Origin: Ooceraea biroi
Lineage: Eukaryota; Arthropoda; Insecta; Hymenoptera; Formicidae
Assembly: GCF_003672135.1 (NCBI RefSeq)
Contig: NC_039511.1
Coordinates: 15,464,464-15,528,463 of the forward strand
Length of the DNA stretch: 64,000 nucleotides
Direction of reading: 5' to 3'
The stretch's first letter is position 1, and the number at the start of each line of letters is the position of its first letter. Shown here piece by piece: positions 13,137 to 25,860 of this stretch. The notes beneath the pieces are model-generated. The model had not been told where the DNA came from. It searched no databases and worked only from the letters and a program-made list of their open reading frames with translations. The position numbers and the translations under genes are program-made.

Positions 13137-16100
13137 TAGGAGACACTTGAGAGAGGATAAAGATGCGTCGCAGTAATTTTCAGTATCGCGTAGCTCGCGT
13201 TGCATCACTTTTAGACATTAGACATATACGCACCGATGAGTGGCTTGTTAGTGCAGGTTTGCGAAAGATCTCGCGACTGGCATGTGCGAAACGGAACGAC
13301 TAAATGGTGTAAATTAGCGTATTTTCGTAGCGCAGATCGACGTTGCGCTGATCAAGTGGCGTAGTAAGAACGCGCTGAAAGTAGAAACAATTTCCAATAA
13401 CTGCACAATACTTACTTGCACTTTGTTTCTTCTGCCACGCACAACATTATTATTCCATTACAAGATATTTTATGATTTATATTATGGTGACAGTGCAAAG
13501 TAACGTAACAGCTAAGATTTCGCAGAATTGCTTAATTAATCGAGCCTCTGTAACCAGATAAAAGTTGATGGAGCATAATTGCTTCGCAGCAATATCGTTT
13601 AGAATTATGTTCGCGCTAATTAGAGCCATTCGCGAGCTACCGAGATGCTTATGATTGTTTGTCAGCCAAACAATTTGAATGCGTCCGAACAGATGCGTGT
13701 TTCACTGGAGTGACGTTTACATAATCCCGGCATTACTTGCGTCTTCCCTGGGGATTGACGAAGGAGTTTCCGCCCGAAGAGCGGAGTGGAAAGGATTGAA
13801 GAGAGAACTGGAAGAGGCCTGCGGGCGGAGGAGATACAGAGACGTAGTATACACCAAGTGCGAGGCAAATGAAGAGACAGTGACGGCTATAGATAGGGAT
13901 TCCTCCAGAAGCGGGATTCTTCGCGCCACGCTCTCGCGTAAAAGCCACTTGGTTCGTAGCGAGCGAAGAGGAAGAGGACAACAAAGAGCACGGACGTAAA
14001 AAACTTCATTCTCATTATGCACGTTAATTCGGTTACGCTTGGTAACGATCCCTTTAACGAGAGAAATTGAACGGCGACCTCGCCGCGGGGCGCGTTACGA
14101 TACGTACTTCCTTCCCCGTGTTTCGTTAACGTTGGCGATCGCTTTGTCGAAGGATTAATGTCGTTGCCGTTAATTGCCGCGTTTGGGGAGTCCATTTATT
14201 ATCAAGAGGCGTGCTGTCGCATGCTTAATGTGTGAAAAGTCGTTTGACGTTTACCCGTTTACCGCGCGCGGTCCCCCGTAGACCCGTTAACGAGCTTACG
14301 TTGACCGTACCGTACCTTCCGGCCGGTACCGGCCGCTACTCGGGTTTCGAGGGACAGGCTCTCCGCGTTTCCCTGACCGTTTCTGACCGCTTTACGCTCG
14401 TTGACTTGGCTAATAGCATAATGCGCCGCGGAACGTGTCCGGAATGAGTGCCGAATACTCGTGGAATGCGCATACCGCGATATTGTCCGCCGCCTTTGAC
14501 GCATCCTCCGCGAAAAGCGAAGCGTTTCGGGTTAAATTAGCCTTTCTGCCGCTCTCGCGGTCTCCGCATACAAGGAAAGGATCCTGACATTTACCTGTTT
14601 CCTTCTGGAACTTTAGCCGCAAGCTCCGCACATTTCTCGAAACTTACTGCGATAAATATTTACCATAAAAAAAAAGAAACTTTATATCATTACTTATTAT
14701 AGAAGATTTATTACTACTTTAGCTTTGAGGTTTATAAACGGAAACGTATACGTTTGGCTTTCACGTTTATTTAGGTTTATTACGTTTGTCTACGTTTGAC
14801 AAACGCATGTTCGTCTGTTAGTTATATCGCACTCGCTGCATGTGGAAAAGTAATACTGACGAAATAAGTCTAGACCATCTCGTGTCATACACTGAGGGGG
14901 CGACAACGTGCGATGGATAAATATTGATTATCGCGCCTGCTGGCACGGATAGGCCCGGTCACTTCGTATAAATTAGCAGAACGATTTTCGCTCGCGCAAC
15001 GCTCGCATTAAGCAACGCGGCTCGCTAACGCGGCTGCTCCTGGACCTGGTTTACGCGGCGCGGTCGCTAATTCGAGTTAAACGAGATGAATGTCGGCTCG
15101 CTAATAGTTGTTACGTATTGCCACTGGAGTTCTTGCTTAGCCCGCTCGGGGAGAGATTTAGACGAGCAATCAAGATGAGCTCGGTGCCTTAACAATCTCA
15201 CCTTCCCCGCTTTAATCTCGCGACCTACTCGCTTCCCACCCCCGTGCGCCACCCCATCGCCATCTTATTCTCCTTCTTCGCCGAGATTAGAAGTCTCGCG
15301 CTCGGAACTTCGACGGGCGACGGTTCTCCTGATCAAATTTGCAAGTCGCGGTTGGCTCTTCGACGCGGCACCGCTATCGCGTTTCATTTTCAGTCAAGTG
15401 TCCAAGTACGCGGTAATTGAACGGGGTTCGAGGTTCAATTTAAAAGCCGTTTGTTCTACCTCTCTCGAAACGTGCCACGTGTAACTCGCGTAAGTCTCGT
15501 GCGGCAAGCGCGTTCGTCGTCGCATGAACTTCCATGTCTTTCTTGAGGCTGAAGGTTCAGCCCCGAGGAGAGTCTCTCACGTGCTGACTTATTTAATCGT
15601 TATTCTCATACCCCGTGCGGTATTGCGCAGATCAATTCCACGTAGCACAACGGACGGCTTATTCCCGATTTCGAGCACATCTCGCGGAATCCCTTCGGCG
15701 CGCCGTTACGTCTTTATCTTTCGAGTTGATTAGCCGTGTTATCTGACCACGAGCAATTTCCGTGGGGGAATCCCCGTGGGAGGTTGTCCGACCGGAAATC
15801 AACCCTCGCGATACCGGGATCTCGATAGCCCGAGAGCAGAGCAGAGCGATGCGGGATACATTAGCTACGTCAGAATTCTCCGCGAAATCCGGCACGGGGC
15901 GATCTTTCCCTCCGAGTCGGAGAACCGAAGGTGTCTCTCCCGGGGATCCACCGTCTTTCCCGCGATACATTGCGACGTTCTTGTGCTTGTTGCACGTTAC
16001 GACTCGTCTCACTTTAGGCGGCAACAATCCGCCCGATATCGCCGCGTACTCGCCAAGTCCTCCCTCGATGCGGAACTGTGTGTGTTCACGTGTATGTGTC

Positions 16101-17463
16101 ATACGTGTACATACACACGTGCATTTGCACACATGCGTGCAGTTCGTCGAGTAATGCACCGCGATCTTTAGCCGCGTCTCTGCCTAACAGCGGGATAAGC
16201 CGGGTCTCTCGATGGGGCACGAAGGAGGCGGAGTTCCGGAGCTCATCAAGGTAATGCAGCTGGGATTATCCCGTAACCGAGTGGGTTCCCGACGAGGGGG
16301 CAAGGAGCACTGACACGGCTCCGGTGGAAAGAGCGAGCCGCTCATGGACCGGTATTAGTTGATCGTTTGATCAGAAGCCCCGTTGAGATTTATAGCCATC
16401 CCTCTGACACCCTTTGTGTCCACTCGCCGGATGGGCAGTGTCAGAGCTAACTGACTCGGTTTTAGCCGGGCACTCTCGCTCCGCCAATTCGTCGACGAGT
16501 CACTCTTGCCTCGGCAAAACATCTAACAAATACGAAGAGACGGGAATACGTCGAACACAGTCTCCTGTGAATAGACTTTTGTAATAAGATGATAAGGCTG
16601 ATTGGCGATTTTTCAAAAATGCGAGTTCTATATTAGAGAAATTAATTTAAAAAACGAATTGTCATTCGAGGACGAAGAAGGTACTAATTTCTTTCGGAAA
16701 GGACATCGAGCAAATACTTGATTAGTTATTATTGTACTGTTACTTTATTGATTCATTACGCTGACAATTATAGAATGAATAAATAAAGGAGCTAATTGCG
16801 TTTAATGTCAGATCAGGATTTTATTTGCGGAAGAGACGAATGGATTATTCGTTAGAGATCCAGTGAATGTATCTTGATTAACTAATGCCTCCCCAGTAAA
16901 ATCAGTTTGCAGGCGCTCGCTCGACTATCGCCAAATATATCTCCGTGGTTAATAGCTGTGTCGACGTCGCCGCCCCGACGGGCAAGGATAAATAAGTGCG
17001 TTTAACGGATTGATTGTGTACAGGGCGCTTTGGCGAGACCAGCTACGACCCGATGCACTTTTGCCGTCGCAGCACCGAAAATAAATTTGCTGAATTTAAG
17101 TCGTGAATGTCGAGCTTTGCGCTCGAGATTTAACTCTTTATCCCGTTTCATCCGCATTATTTCTCGCGATACTGCGCATTTCTAATTGTTCGCGGAAGAT
17201 TTGTAAGCTGCGCGAAAGGGGCGCAAACATGTTTTACTCTCTGCGAGATATTATTTTTGATATATTTCGGGAATATTTTTGAAGCGGAATTATTTCATGC
17301 GTTCTATTTATAAGATCTATCGCCAGGAGGGCACGCGAGGAGAGGCACGAAGGACGAGACAGAATGAAAGAAATCGCTTTCTAAATGCCAACGCAAGACG
17401 CGCCCTATTCTTATCTCGCCCGACGACAGTTTGATTAAAATGCTCGTTGCCTTTTTGTTGCAG

Positions 17464-17519
17464 GTAAGAATCGAAGAGGCGTTTTCTGTCGGCAGCGGCT
17501 CGTATCGCGCATTTAATCG
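17464..17519 (+). other. Candidate recursive splice site with its small exon
   Basis: The string CTTTTTGTTGCAG (17451-17463) is followed directly by GTAAGA (17464-17469). A good 3' splice site is thus fused to a good 5' splice site, the form used as a ratchet point in long insect introns. A second strong donor, GTGAGT, lies at 17520-17525 and would define a 56-nt exon. Known recursive sites often rely on such a downstream donor for exon definition before the upstream GTAAG regenerates a donor. The 56 nt are not a multiple of three, so stable inclusion would shift the frame. The site is on the same strand as Rbp6 and about 24.5 kb before its exon. This reading rests on sequence alone. It could instead be an ordinary cassette exon or a chance match. 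Confidence 0.5.
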
Positions 17520-18784
17520 GTGAGTCTACCGTGAGAAAGCAGCGAGGAGAAATTCGAAATTAAAGCGACCGTCTCGCTCGTATTTATCTCGCTCATTGGC
17601 GTTCGCGGGGTCGCGCATCGAGGGAGGCGCTCTTAATTACAGACTCGTCGATTACATTTCGGCGTGTCGATCTCGACGTACATCCGGCCTAAAAATTATC
17701 GCTCGGAAATGCGCGAGACGCTGGGAAATCGGTCGTCGCGATATCGCGAAAGTCGATATCAGCTGAAAAGTTCCGTCGGGCCAGGCATTTTTACATTTGA
17801 ATTTGCGACGAGGAATGCTTGCTTGTACTCTTCACGTTGTATCAGCTGCCGATCGCTGCCGGAAAACGCGCTGAGCGACGCGCGACGATCGTCCTGCCTA
17901 ACGTAATTAAAATCGCAAAGTTAAATTTTCGAAAATTATACCTCGGCGAGATTAAATCTCTCTTGCTTCTCAGAATTCGAGGAAAGCGCTCGAAATCCTG
18001 ACCTGCTCCGGAAGAAAACGAGAAAATCGCCGCGTGGCGGCTCCCTCGGCAAGATGCGAAATACGCGAGCGTTTCAGACGGGCACGACTAAGCGTAATAT
18101 CCGAAACGATAATGCGCCGGTACGTCGTCGGTCGGTGAATTTGCCGTTTAACCACGGAGAAGACGACGGGAATATCCATTTCGAGACATTTAACCCGGCC
18201 GACTACCGACAAGGCCGCGGAGTGCCGCGCTTCTAAGATTACTAGGCGGTTTCATTACGCCTACGAAAAGTCGCCAGCGCGTCGCACCCTCCGTGTGTCA
18301 TCGCGGCGTTTCCTCCCCTCGTGCTCGAGCCAGACTTGCCGGTCGCCCCCTGTGCGCTCTCTTCTGTGCGCACTCGCCCCTGTGTTCAGGGTCTCTTCTC
18401 TTTGTGTCGCGCGGAGAGGCCCTCGAGAGCTCGGGACCATAGTCGACGTCAAAACCGGAGATGAGAGCACCCGGGAAGAACCGAGACGAGATTTCCTCTT
18501 CGCCGTGAAGTTTTCTAGACGCTCGTGCGGCTGATGAGCGTGAAATAGAGTCGATACTGTATAACGAACGCGGGTATTCCGCCGCCCGTGTTGCTACCCG
18601 CCCCGAGTTGCCAGTGCATCAAAATGAGGGTGACCGACCGAGGTGTTTCCCTTCTACGATAGAATTTTGCCCTCGACTTGCAGGAGAGCGGAAAGCTTCG
18701 CGTCGAATTACGTGTTCGATAGGTTTCGAGCGAGGGTCCAATCAATTAACAATGAGTGAAAATTGACAATGATCTATCTAATAT

Positions 18785-18802
18785 ACTGAATAATTATTCA
18801 GT
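18785..18802. repeat. 18-bp perfect palindrome
   Basis: ACTGAATAATTATTCAGT reads identically on both strands. It lies in an AT-rich island with no repeat copy that I noticed elsewhere. Confidence 0.8.
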
Positions 18803-20986
18803 TTATGGCATCTCCTGCAATGATAAACTATGCCAATAAATTATTTTCTCTTTTCTGCATACTAACTTTTTAATTTAATAAACAGTATTATATTATATAT
18901 TTTTCATGACAGTATTATTTATAAAACTTCTTTTATTCATATTTTAAAATCTGTTTTCAAATATTATAGATATACGCGAATTATTAAAACTAAAATGCGG
19001 CAGGCATACAATTTTGAAATGCATTGTGTTATTTTTAAATAATTTATTATTGCGGAGTATCGTTGATTTTTATGCTGAACGAATAATTAATGATGGTGTC
19101 TTAATCCGCAAAGTTTATTCTAAGGAAAATCGATTCGCGATTAAAGCGCGAACGTATCTGATGACACGGAGATTATACATTTTGCAATCACATTTGACGA
19201 CGAAGGTTTGTGACCGCGATATTTTGTCGCTCTGTCGTTTTGCAGAAAGAACCGTAAATCCGAGTCTGATCCTCTTACGATCAACGTCATAAGAGGTACG
19301 AAACGAGCAATATCCACTTCTTAGAGGTTTACACGGATAGTAAGAAGCTCGTTTTCTCGCAGAGGTATCCACGCGAATGTAACATCACGTAATAGATAAA
19401 AATTTCTTTTTTATGTTCCTTTCAAACATTTCAGAATCTCGCGTAGTTTAAGCGGGAAGAAAGCACAGATGATTTTAATGGAAGAACACAGTTCGGTGAG
19501 CTGTGCGCGACCACGGGGAATTTCGTTATTGTCGCGTGTTCCCGGAGACTCTTCCTCCTGTGCATGCGACTTTAATATCGCGCGAATAAACGCCGTGGAT
19601 TAATCGAGCGCGTCGGCAGACATATTACGCGCAAACCAATCTAACGACCGAGAGTCATTACCGAGCTGCACGGAGTCGAGATACTATAGGCACACACCTG
19701 CGTGTACATTTCTGCAAAGTTACTCCGCCGACGACACCTCTTCCTTCTCCTCGGTCTTTAAGCAAACGCGAGCGAACGTCGTGAAACTCCGCGCGCGACG
19801 TAGATGCGCGTTCTACTAATCACATGTTTGCCAATTACAATTATTTGCCAGCATCCGGATGCGAATGGGGATCGCGTGTAATTTCACCGACCGCGGAAGA
19901 GAGCGTTGCGCCTGCAATCTTTGTAGCGCGAGAACGTGATTAGGACTGGAAGGAAGATTGTACGGGGAGATCAGAAAAATCCTCGTGTACACGTCGTGTA
20001 TTTCGCGGAAAATAAAGAGAGGAAACTTTTGCCTCAATGGATTCACAAATGCACATTACTGCTAAGAGATTAGAAATCATTTAAATATGCTTGGAATTAT
20101 GTAATACAGTAGCGAGATAGGATTACGTACTCCTAATGAACTCTGACTTGCTGAATTATTGTGTGGCAGTTACGAGCATGAATTTGCATAAGAGCGTGCA
20201 GTTTAGTAATCAAGATGAAATCATCTCACAGATTTGCGATGGAAATTTACTTTTCCGCTAGATTGACTGTGCACAGGTGGAAACGAGTTTAACGTTAATT
20301 CAATGTACAGCGCTGCATGATGGAGTTAACGGAACACAATCTTAGTGTGATTTAAAGAGTGCACAAACGCAAATGTCATCACTAAACAATCACTTGTTAC
20401 GTATTTACAATTGCAGATTACGCAGAAACATTTATTTCGTATACTTTAATAATCGTGATCTCTCGCAATTCAAAAAAGGCTTTATCCTAGTTGATTCTTT
20501 TACGTCAAAAAAAAATACCGCTTTACTTAACTGTCAAGTGCCGTCATTCGTTAAAGCCGCTAAGCAGAATTTTCATCGAAGAAGAAGTCTTACATCTGGA
20601 CAATCGGTATGATGATGATAACTCTCTTTTATTAACGCCATTAATCACTCGGCGAGGATACGGCCACCGGGAAGAGAAAAATAAGGGCGTCCCGGGAAGT
20701 ACGGGAAGGATTCCGGGAATTTATCACGCTGGTGAATTTTTCCGAGTGCTTTTTCGAAGGCGAGAGTAAGACGGTATGGAGCATCGTATCGTTTCACCGC
20801 TCAACTTCTCGCCGATTCTTTCGCAGATTTTACACGGTCCTCACGGTCGCGCAAGGTGCCTCAACGCTGATTCCGAGGTGAATCCGGGGCCTTCTGTCCT
20901 CGATAAAAATTCATTTCCTTCCTTTGATTTACTCCGAGCACCCCGGCCAACTCAACTCGACGCGCTCCTTCCCCTTCGCGTCCTTG

Positions 20987-21013
20987 TCCTCGCCATCCTC
21001 GCCATCCTCGCCG
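20987..21013. repeat. 9-bp tandem repeat, three copies
   Basis: TCCTCGCCA occurs twice, followed by a third copy ending in CCG. Confidence 0.85.
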
Positions 21014-24000
21014 TGAAGTGAATGAGATAAATGCTTGGAAAGCGCGAAGCGTTCTTACAACCGGATATAAATTTTTGCAGAAGGGACGCGCGCGAGTAAA
21101 ATTCTGACGGAGGACGACCCTCGGGGTGAATTCCGTAAGGCGCGAAATCTTGACGGAATGCCGCATCTTCGAGTTGCCAAGAATAACATTTGACGAAAAG
21201 TAAGAGGAACGATCAATGACTCAGCCAACAATTCGCTATTTCTATCGAAAAAATAATATAATAAATTACGATTGTAGTTAAACTACAATTCATTTCCCAC
21301 AATTGATGTTTGAAAATTAAATTGCGACGACTTGCAAAGATTTATTCTTTTAGGTATAGTTTTATAGCAATCGTTATGAAAAATATCAATTCTTTAAAGA
21401 AATATAAACTTTTTGTTATTATCTATATATAATATCCTTCAATGCATATTATATATTTCATTCTTTATTGTTAAAAGCCTCTGCAATCCAAGCATTCCAT
21501 CGGCCCTCTTTTCCATTAAGCAGATTAATTTCGATTCTGCTTCGATTGCGATATGGCCGTCCGCCATTTCGCGAGCTGCTAAGTTCATGCCCGTCGACTT
21601 TATCATTGCGCTGCGAGAAAGGTGGACGCGTAAAACACTGTCGATATCGATTAAGGCTTATCTCCCGAGACTCCAATGCTCTCGACGGCAGACAAGCTCT
21701 TCTCGGTGATGTGTAGCTGCCGGGAGGATCTTGAGGGTCGCTGATGGCTCAGTAGCTCGTTTTCGTGCGCCCTATTAATTACGAGGCAACGGCTCGCGTG
21801 ATTCGAGCTATTTGCCCATCCGCCCCTGGCTCTCTTCGGTCCGACTCGTTCGCATTTTCTCCTTCTCTTTCCTCCCTTTCTCTCTGCCTCGTTCGAGCTC
21901 GACGAAAACTTTGAACGAATCGCGAGGAACGGAGTCCAGAGTGAATGAGCACCGAACGAGTAGAACGACGAGGAGGAAGAGGAGAATCTAAACGAGAAAG
22001 AGACCCGGAGAAGCGAAGAGGAGGTGGAAGGGCGACCTCACGCCCTTCGAGCACATCGAAGCGCCCGGCGTCTAATATTTTACAAAAGTTTCCAGCTCCA
22101 CGTTTGGGCCGGGTCGCGTGCGGAGGTGAGATGGAGGACAAAGTCGGGAGAATATCGGAGGAGCGGTTTTGCGGTAGACAGGCGAGGGCGAGGGCGAGTC
22201 GCCTCGGATGAGCCATATTGCGGGGGATAAGTATCGAGGATCGCGACCAAAAATCCCGGCGACGTCATGCGGGAAAGAGTGAACTGGGTCGGCGGAAGAG
22301 TTTCTTCCGCGGTCGAACGATCCAATCGAACCACCCCCCATTCCACCCTTCCGCATCCTTTCCCTTCGTTTTCTGTTCGCCGCGCGTGCATCTTGCATGC
22401 GGGCCTCCGAAACTCGACTGCTCGCCCGACGACGAAAACACGCTGCCCTTGTACTGTCACCGAGACAAATACCGATTGCGGCAGCCGGATTAAAAGGGAT
22501 TAAAGGCTGCATCGGCGCTCTCTCTTTCTTCGATATCGGGGTTTCCAGGGGTTTCCACGAATCCATCGATCCCGCGACCGAGTTAATGGCACTTTTTCAT
22601 TCACCCAGTTCCAACGTACCAAAGATCTTGAATGTCCCGGCAATCTAACGTTTAAAGCGGAAACGTTGAGCTGAACCCTTCACAATAATCTAATTATCGA
22701 TGTAAAAATATCTACTGATTAAAAGGCGAACTGTTCTCGAACAACATGAAAGCATACAGAAAAATATCGATCATCGTGTTTACAGGATATCTTCATCTTT
22801 TAGAATGTCCTCGGATATTCTATAGATGTTGCTCTTGAGTTCTTAAAGTTTCATACTTGTTTTCATCATTTGGTTAAAGAGATATTCTAGCGCAGAAGAG
22901 ATACTCTTTACATGAAATATTTATTATATTCAATAAATATATAAAATTATTGAAGTAATATCTTTTAATATCGGAAGCATCAATTTAATTCAATTAAATT
23001 CTGCGAGACTTATTGTTACAATAATTACATCATAACGGTATTTTATTTAAATGCTTCGTGAAAATTTATCATATGCTCGCTTCCACATGAAGCAACTTTG
23101 AGCATTTTTTTCATTTTTTATCGTGATGAAGACAAGCGAGGGAAAGGGATTTTAGTCAGCGAGATTGCCGTGTAGGGTCCGATTGCGCGTTAATGTCTCG
23201 TCGATTCGGTCTCACCGAGTAGAATATATTGTACATTGACCGAAGGACACCCTCCGGAGGAAAGGGCGCACCCTCCCGTGTACCGCGATAACTCAGTTAC
23301 GTGCCAATATCATGATTACACGTCATCCTTGGCAGTCGACAGCCCCCAGAGTAATGATTATTGTGGGATCGTCGAAGCGGTTACGGGATCGCATTGACCG
23401 GCCGAAATCTCGAGGCCAGTGAATAATCCGTCATTCGCCCACCACTAACCGTTTCCGCGGTGATGCGCTGTTATTACGCGATAAATACGTAACCGCGAAG
23501 ACATGATAATAGAAACCGAAATGATTGGAATCTTGAAATTAGTAACGATTAACTCGTCCGCGTTTGTTGCTCCGTTATTTATCGTAGTTTCAACTTTCGT
23601 AGGTATTTCCGTGTTATTCTCCGCATCGAGTTTCACATTTGTCTAACATTTGAAAACTGATGTAAATTGTAAAATTGTAAAATTTAATCTGAAATAGCTA
23701 TACTTATATCACTTATATAATATTTTTATTCAGATCGATAGCGTTTAAAAATGTAAGTTCCATCACACCGCTTTGGAAGTAAGTGGTACATTTCTTGAGA
23801 TTATATTTACAGCAAAGATATAGTCGCGCGAGTAGATATTTGATTTTTCGTACAAAATCAGTACACGTCAAATTGTTAGATAAATTATTGATCAAAAATT
23901 GTGTACACTATGTGTGTGCATGAAACCGGTCTGGAGCAATATGAGCTTATTTACTAACGTAAAGGAGTCGATAAATTCCCAGGTTATCTTCAGTGTTATC

Positions 24001-25860
24001 TCTCAACATAGAGACGTCTCTACGCAGCCGGTGCAAGGATATTGCCAGCTATTGTAGCCGTGTCTGTCGTACGACAGAAGGAAACACGCGCCAATGCGGT
24101 TTTCCCGCCAAGTTCATTCAGCGTCTCGCTTTGGATGCAAGCCAAATGCACGCGAGCAAGCGACCCGCTTCCCCCTCAACCCGTTTCTCTCTCACTCTGT
24201 CTCACCCTCTTTCTCGAGAACATCGTCATCCGAGGTCTTGGAATTGGGAATCCTGCTTCTGCTGACGCTATCGGTGTCTCTCTCCCCCAGAGCGGACGAC
24301 AAGCAAACAGATCAAAATTCTTATCCACCTTGATACGAATAACGAAAAGAAAACGGAAAAAAGAAAAAGGACAAAAGATGCGATATCAATATCAGTACAC
24401 ATACTTCCGCGAGAGCTTGACCCAGCTTCTTACGATCAAAACGGCCGGCCATCCCGTACGATAACCGGAACCATTCGACCTTATCCGAGGAGCTTCGACG
24501 GCACATTCCGCAGCGGCGATATTACCGAAAAAATGGCGATTCTTATAGCCGGCCTTCTCGCGAGCGCCGGTCATCGCGAGAGTCCGCGTAGAGAGAGTCC
24601 ATAGTACTGGCGACCGGCCAAGTCACGTCGTGGCTCAATGAAATCTTTCTGGGTTAGTCCCTTGCTTCCTTCCGTGTTAAGTGTAGGATACGTTCACACG
24701 GAGCCGCCGGAGTCGACGAGCGAGGGAGGAGATCCTGGCCTCCGGCCAGCCAGGCAGGCGACGGAGCTGAGGAAACAGTCGGCCTCGGGATCCGATGGGA
24801 GTAGTAGTGGTCAATATTGGCCGGACCTGGCTCTGCTTCTCGAACGAGAACTCGAACTACTTGGAGTCGGCGGGTCGTCGCAGTCGCGTTATCCACGCAG
24901 CTGTCAATAGGATTCCGAGCGGATCGTAGAGATGCAAGGGGCATCGTTGCATCTCTTCGTCGCGACCGCGACGATTCGAGTTTCCAAATGACCCGATAAT
25001 TGCGTATGACAGTTTTAAAACTCTGCCGCCGCGCGAATTAAAGTTACGAAATTAAATGGGACATCGCGCGTGCAAAGATGTAAACGAGACCAATCGGTAC
25101 TGATTACTCGGACGATCAGCGAAGATTAAAGTCATTAATCAATTAAATGAAAGATTAAAGAAAACTCGATAATTATATCGGAAGTTCGACATCATTCTGA
25201 AATATTCTGTGCCGCGAAATCTACTCTCGCGAAATCCCATCGGCAGCGTCAGGAGGAGCTCGCGGACGCGTAACAAGTAGCCGCAAGCTTCGCAGGCAAC
25301 ATCCGGCGGCTCGCGCGCGGGAGTCCCTTCACTTCCGTGTGCTGGCCTCCCTCGCCACCGTATCCCGCCGTCAAGCGAGCGTGGCTCGGCGCAAGCAGTC
25401 AGGCAGTCAGCCTCTCTCCTGGCATTAAGTATTCCCGTTCGGTCGGCGTGGCGAGAAGGTTTGTGGCCAGAGGTGGTGAGGGCGCGGGAGGAGAGGTACG
25501 AGCGAGCGGCTCGGAGCAGCGTGGCGGGTCGGTCGATGCTGGGGTTGTGCTGCTGGTGAAGGAAGGAAGGAAGCGAGCGAGAAGGAGAAGAGCCCATGCC
25601 ACCCTCCCCCGCCCCGTCACCCCCGTAACTGTCGCCCTTTCTCATTCACTCCCCGTCTCGCTCGCTCGCGCGCTCTTCCACTCTCCTTTCCGGATCGCTC
25701 TCCCTTCATCTTTCCTGTGGAAGCGCGCTACCCCTCGAGCAACGGCAGCGCCCCGGGGGCGCCTGCGCGCCTCGGAGGGGTAGCGCTCGCTCGAGGGCGG
25801 AGGACACGAAAGAGCGGGATGTTAGGGGGGCCCCTTCCCGGAATACTCTCACTCGCCCCT

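Larger units (their letters stand above)
1..17463 (+). other. Non-coding DNA, probably upstream intron of Rbp6 (part 1)
   Basis: I found no gene here. GC- and CpG-rich blocks (for example 600-1050, 1700-2350, 2900-4500, 9040-10650, 10900-12850, 13640-14650, 14900-16530) alternate with AT-rich islands (about 300-540, 1120-1420, 2380-2780, 4570-5420, 6540-7130, 8480-8960, 10660-10870, 13420-13630, 14640-14800, 16540-16900). Simple repeats are listed separately. An acceptor-like run ends in TTGCAG at 1312, and a CAG at 15391-15393 is followed 19 nt later by GTAATT, but neither is supported by coding sequence. Assignment to the Rbp6 intron is inference from the downstream exon. Confidence 0.6.
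17520..25860 (+). other. Non-coding DNA, probably upstream intron of Rbp6 (part 2)
   Basis: I see no gene. AT-rich islands lie at about 18750-19070, 20040-20640, 21190-21470, 22680-23130 and 23640-23990. Between them are CpG-rich blocks, with the densest beginning at about 24560 and running into the candidate leader. The block from 25230 to 25860 is very GC-rich and could be part of the promoter region. An 18-bp perfect palindrome and a triple 9-bp repeat are listed separately. Confidence 0.6.

Noticed and set aside
16087..16121. TG/CA inverted repeat that could fold as a hairpin, considered as a microRNA precursor
   Set aside because: The pairing comes from TG facing CA runs and contains mismatches. 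No known microRNA seed was recognised.
25396..25445. TCAG initiator-like motifs followed by GGTCG, considered as an initiator plus downstream promoter element
   Set aside because: GGTCG (25441) lies at +33 from the best initiator A (25409) rather than +28, so the core promoter spacing does not fit.
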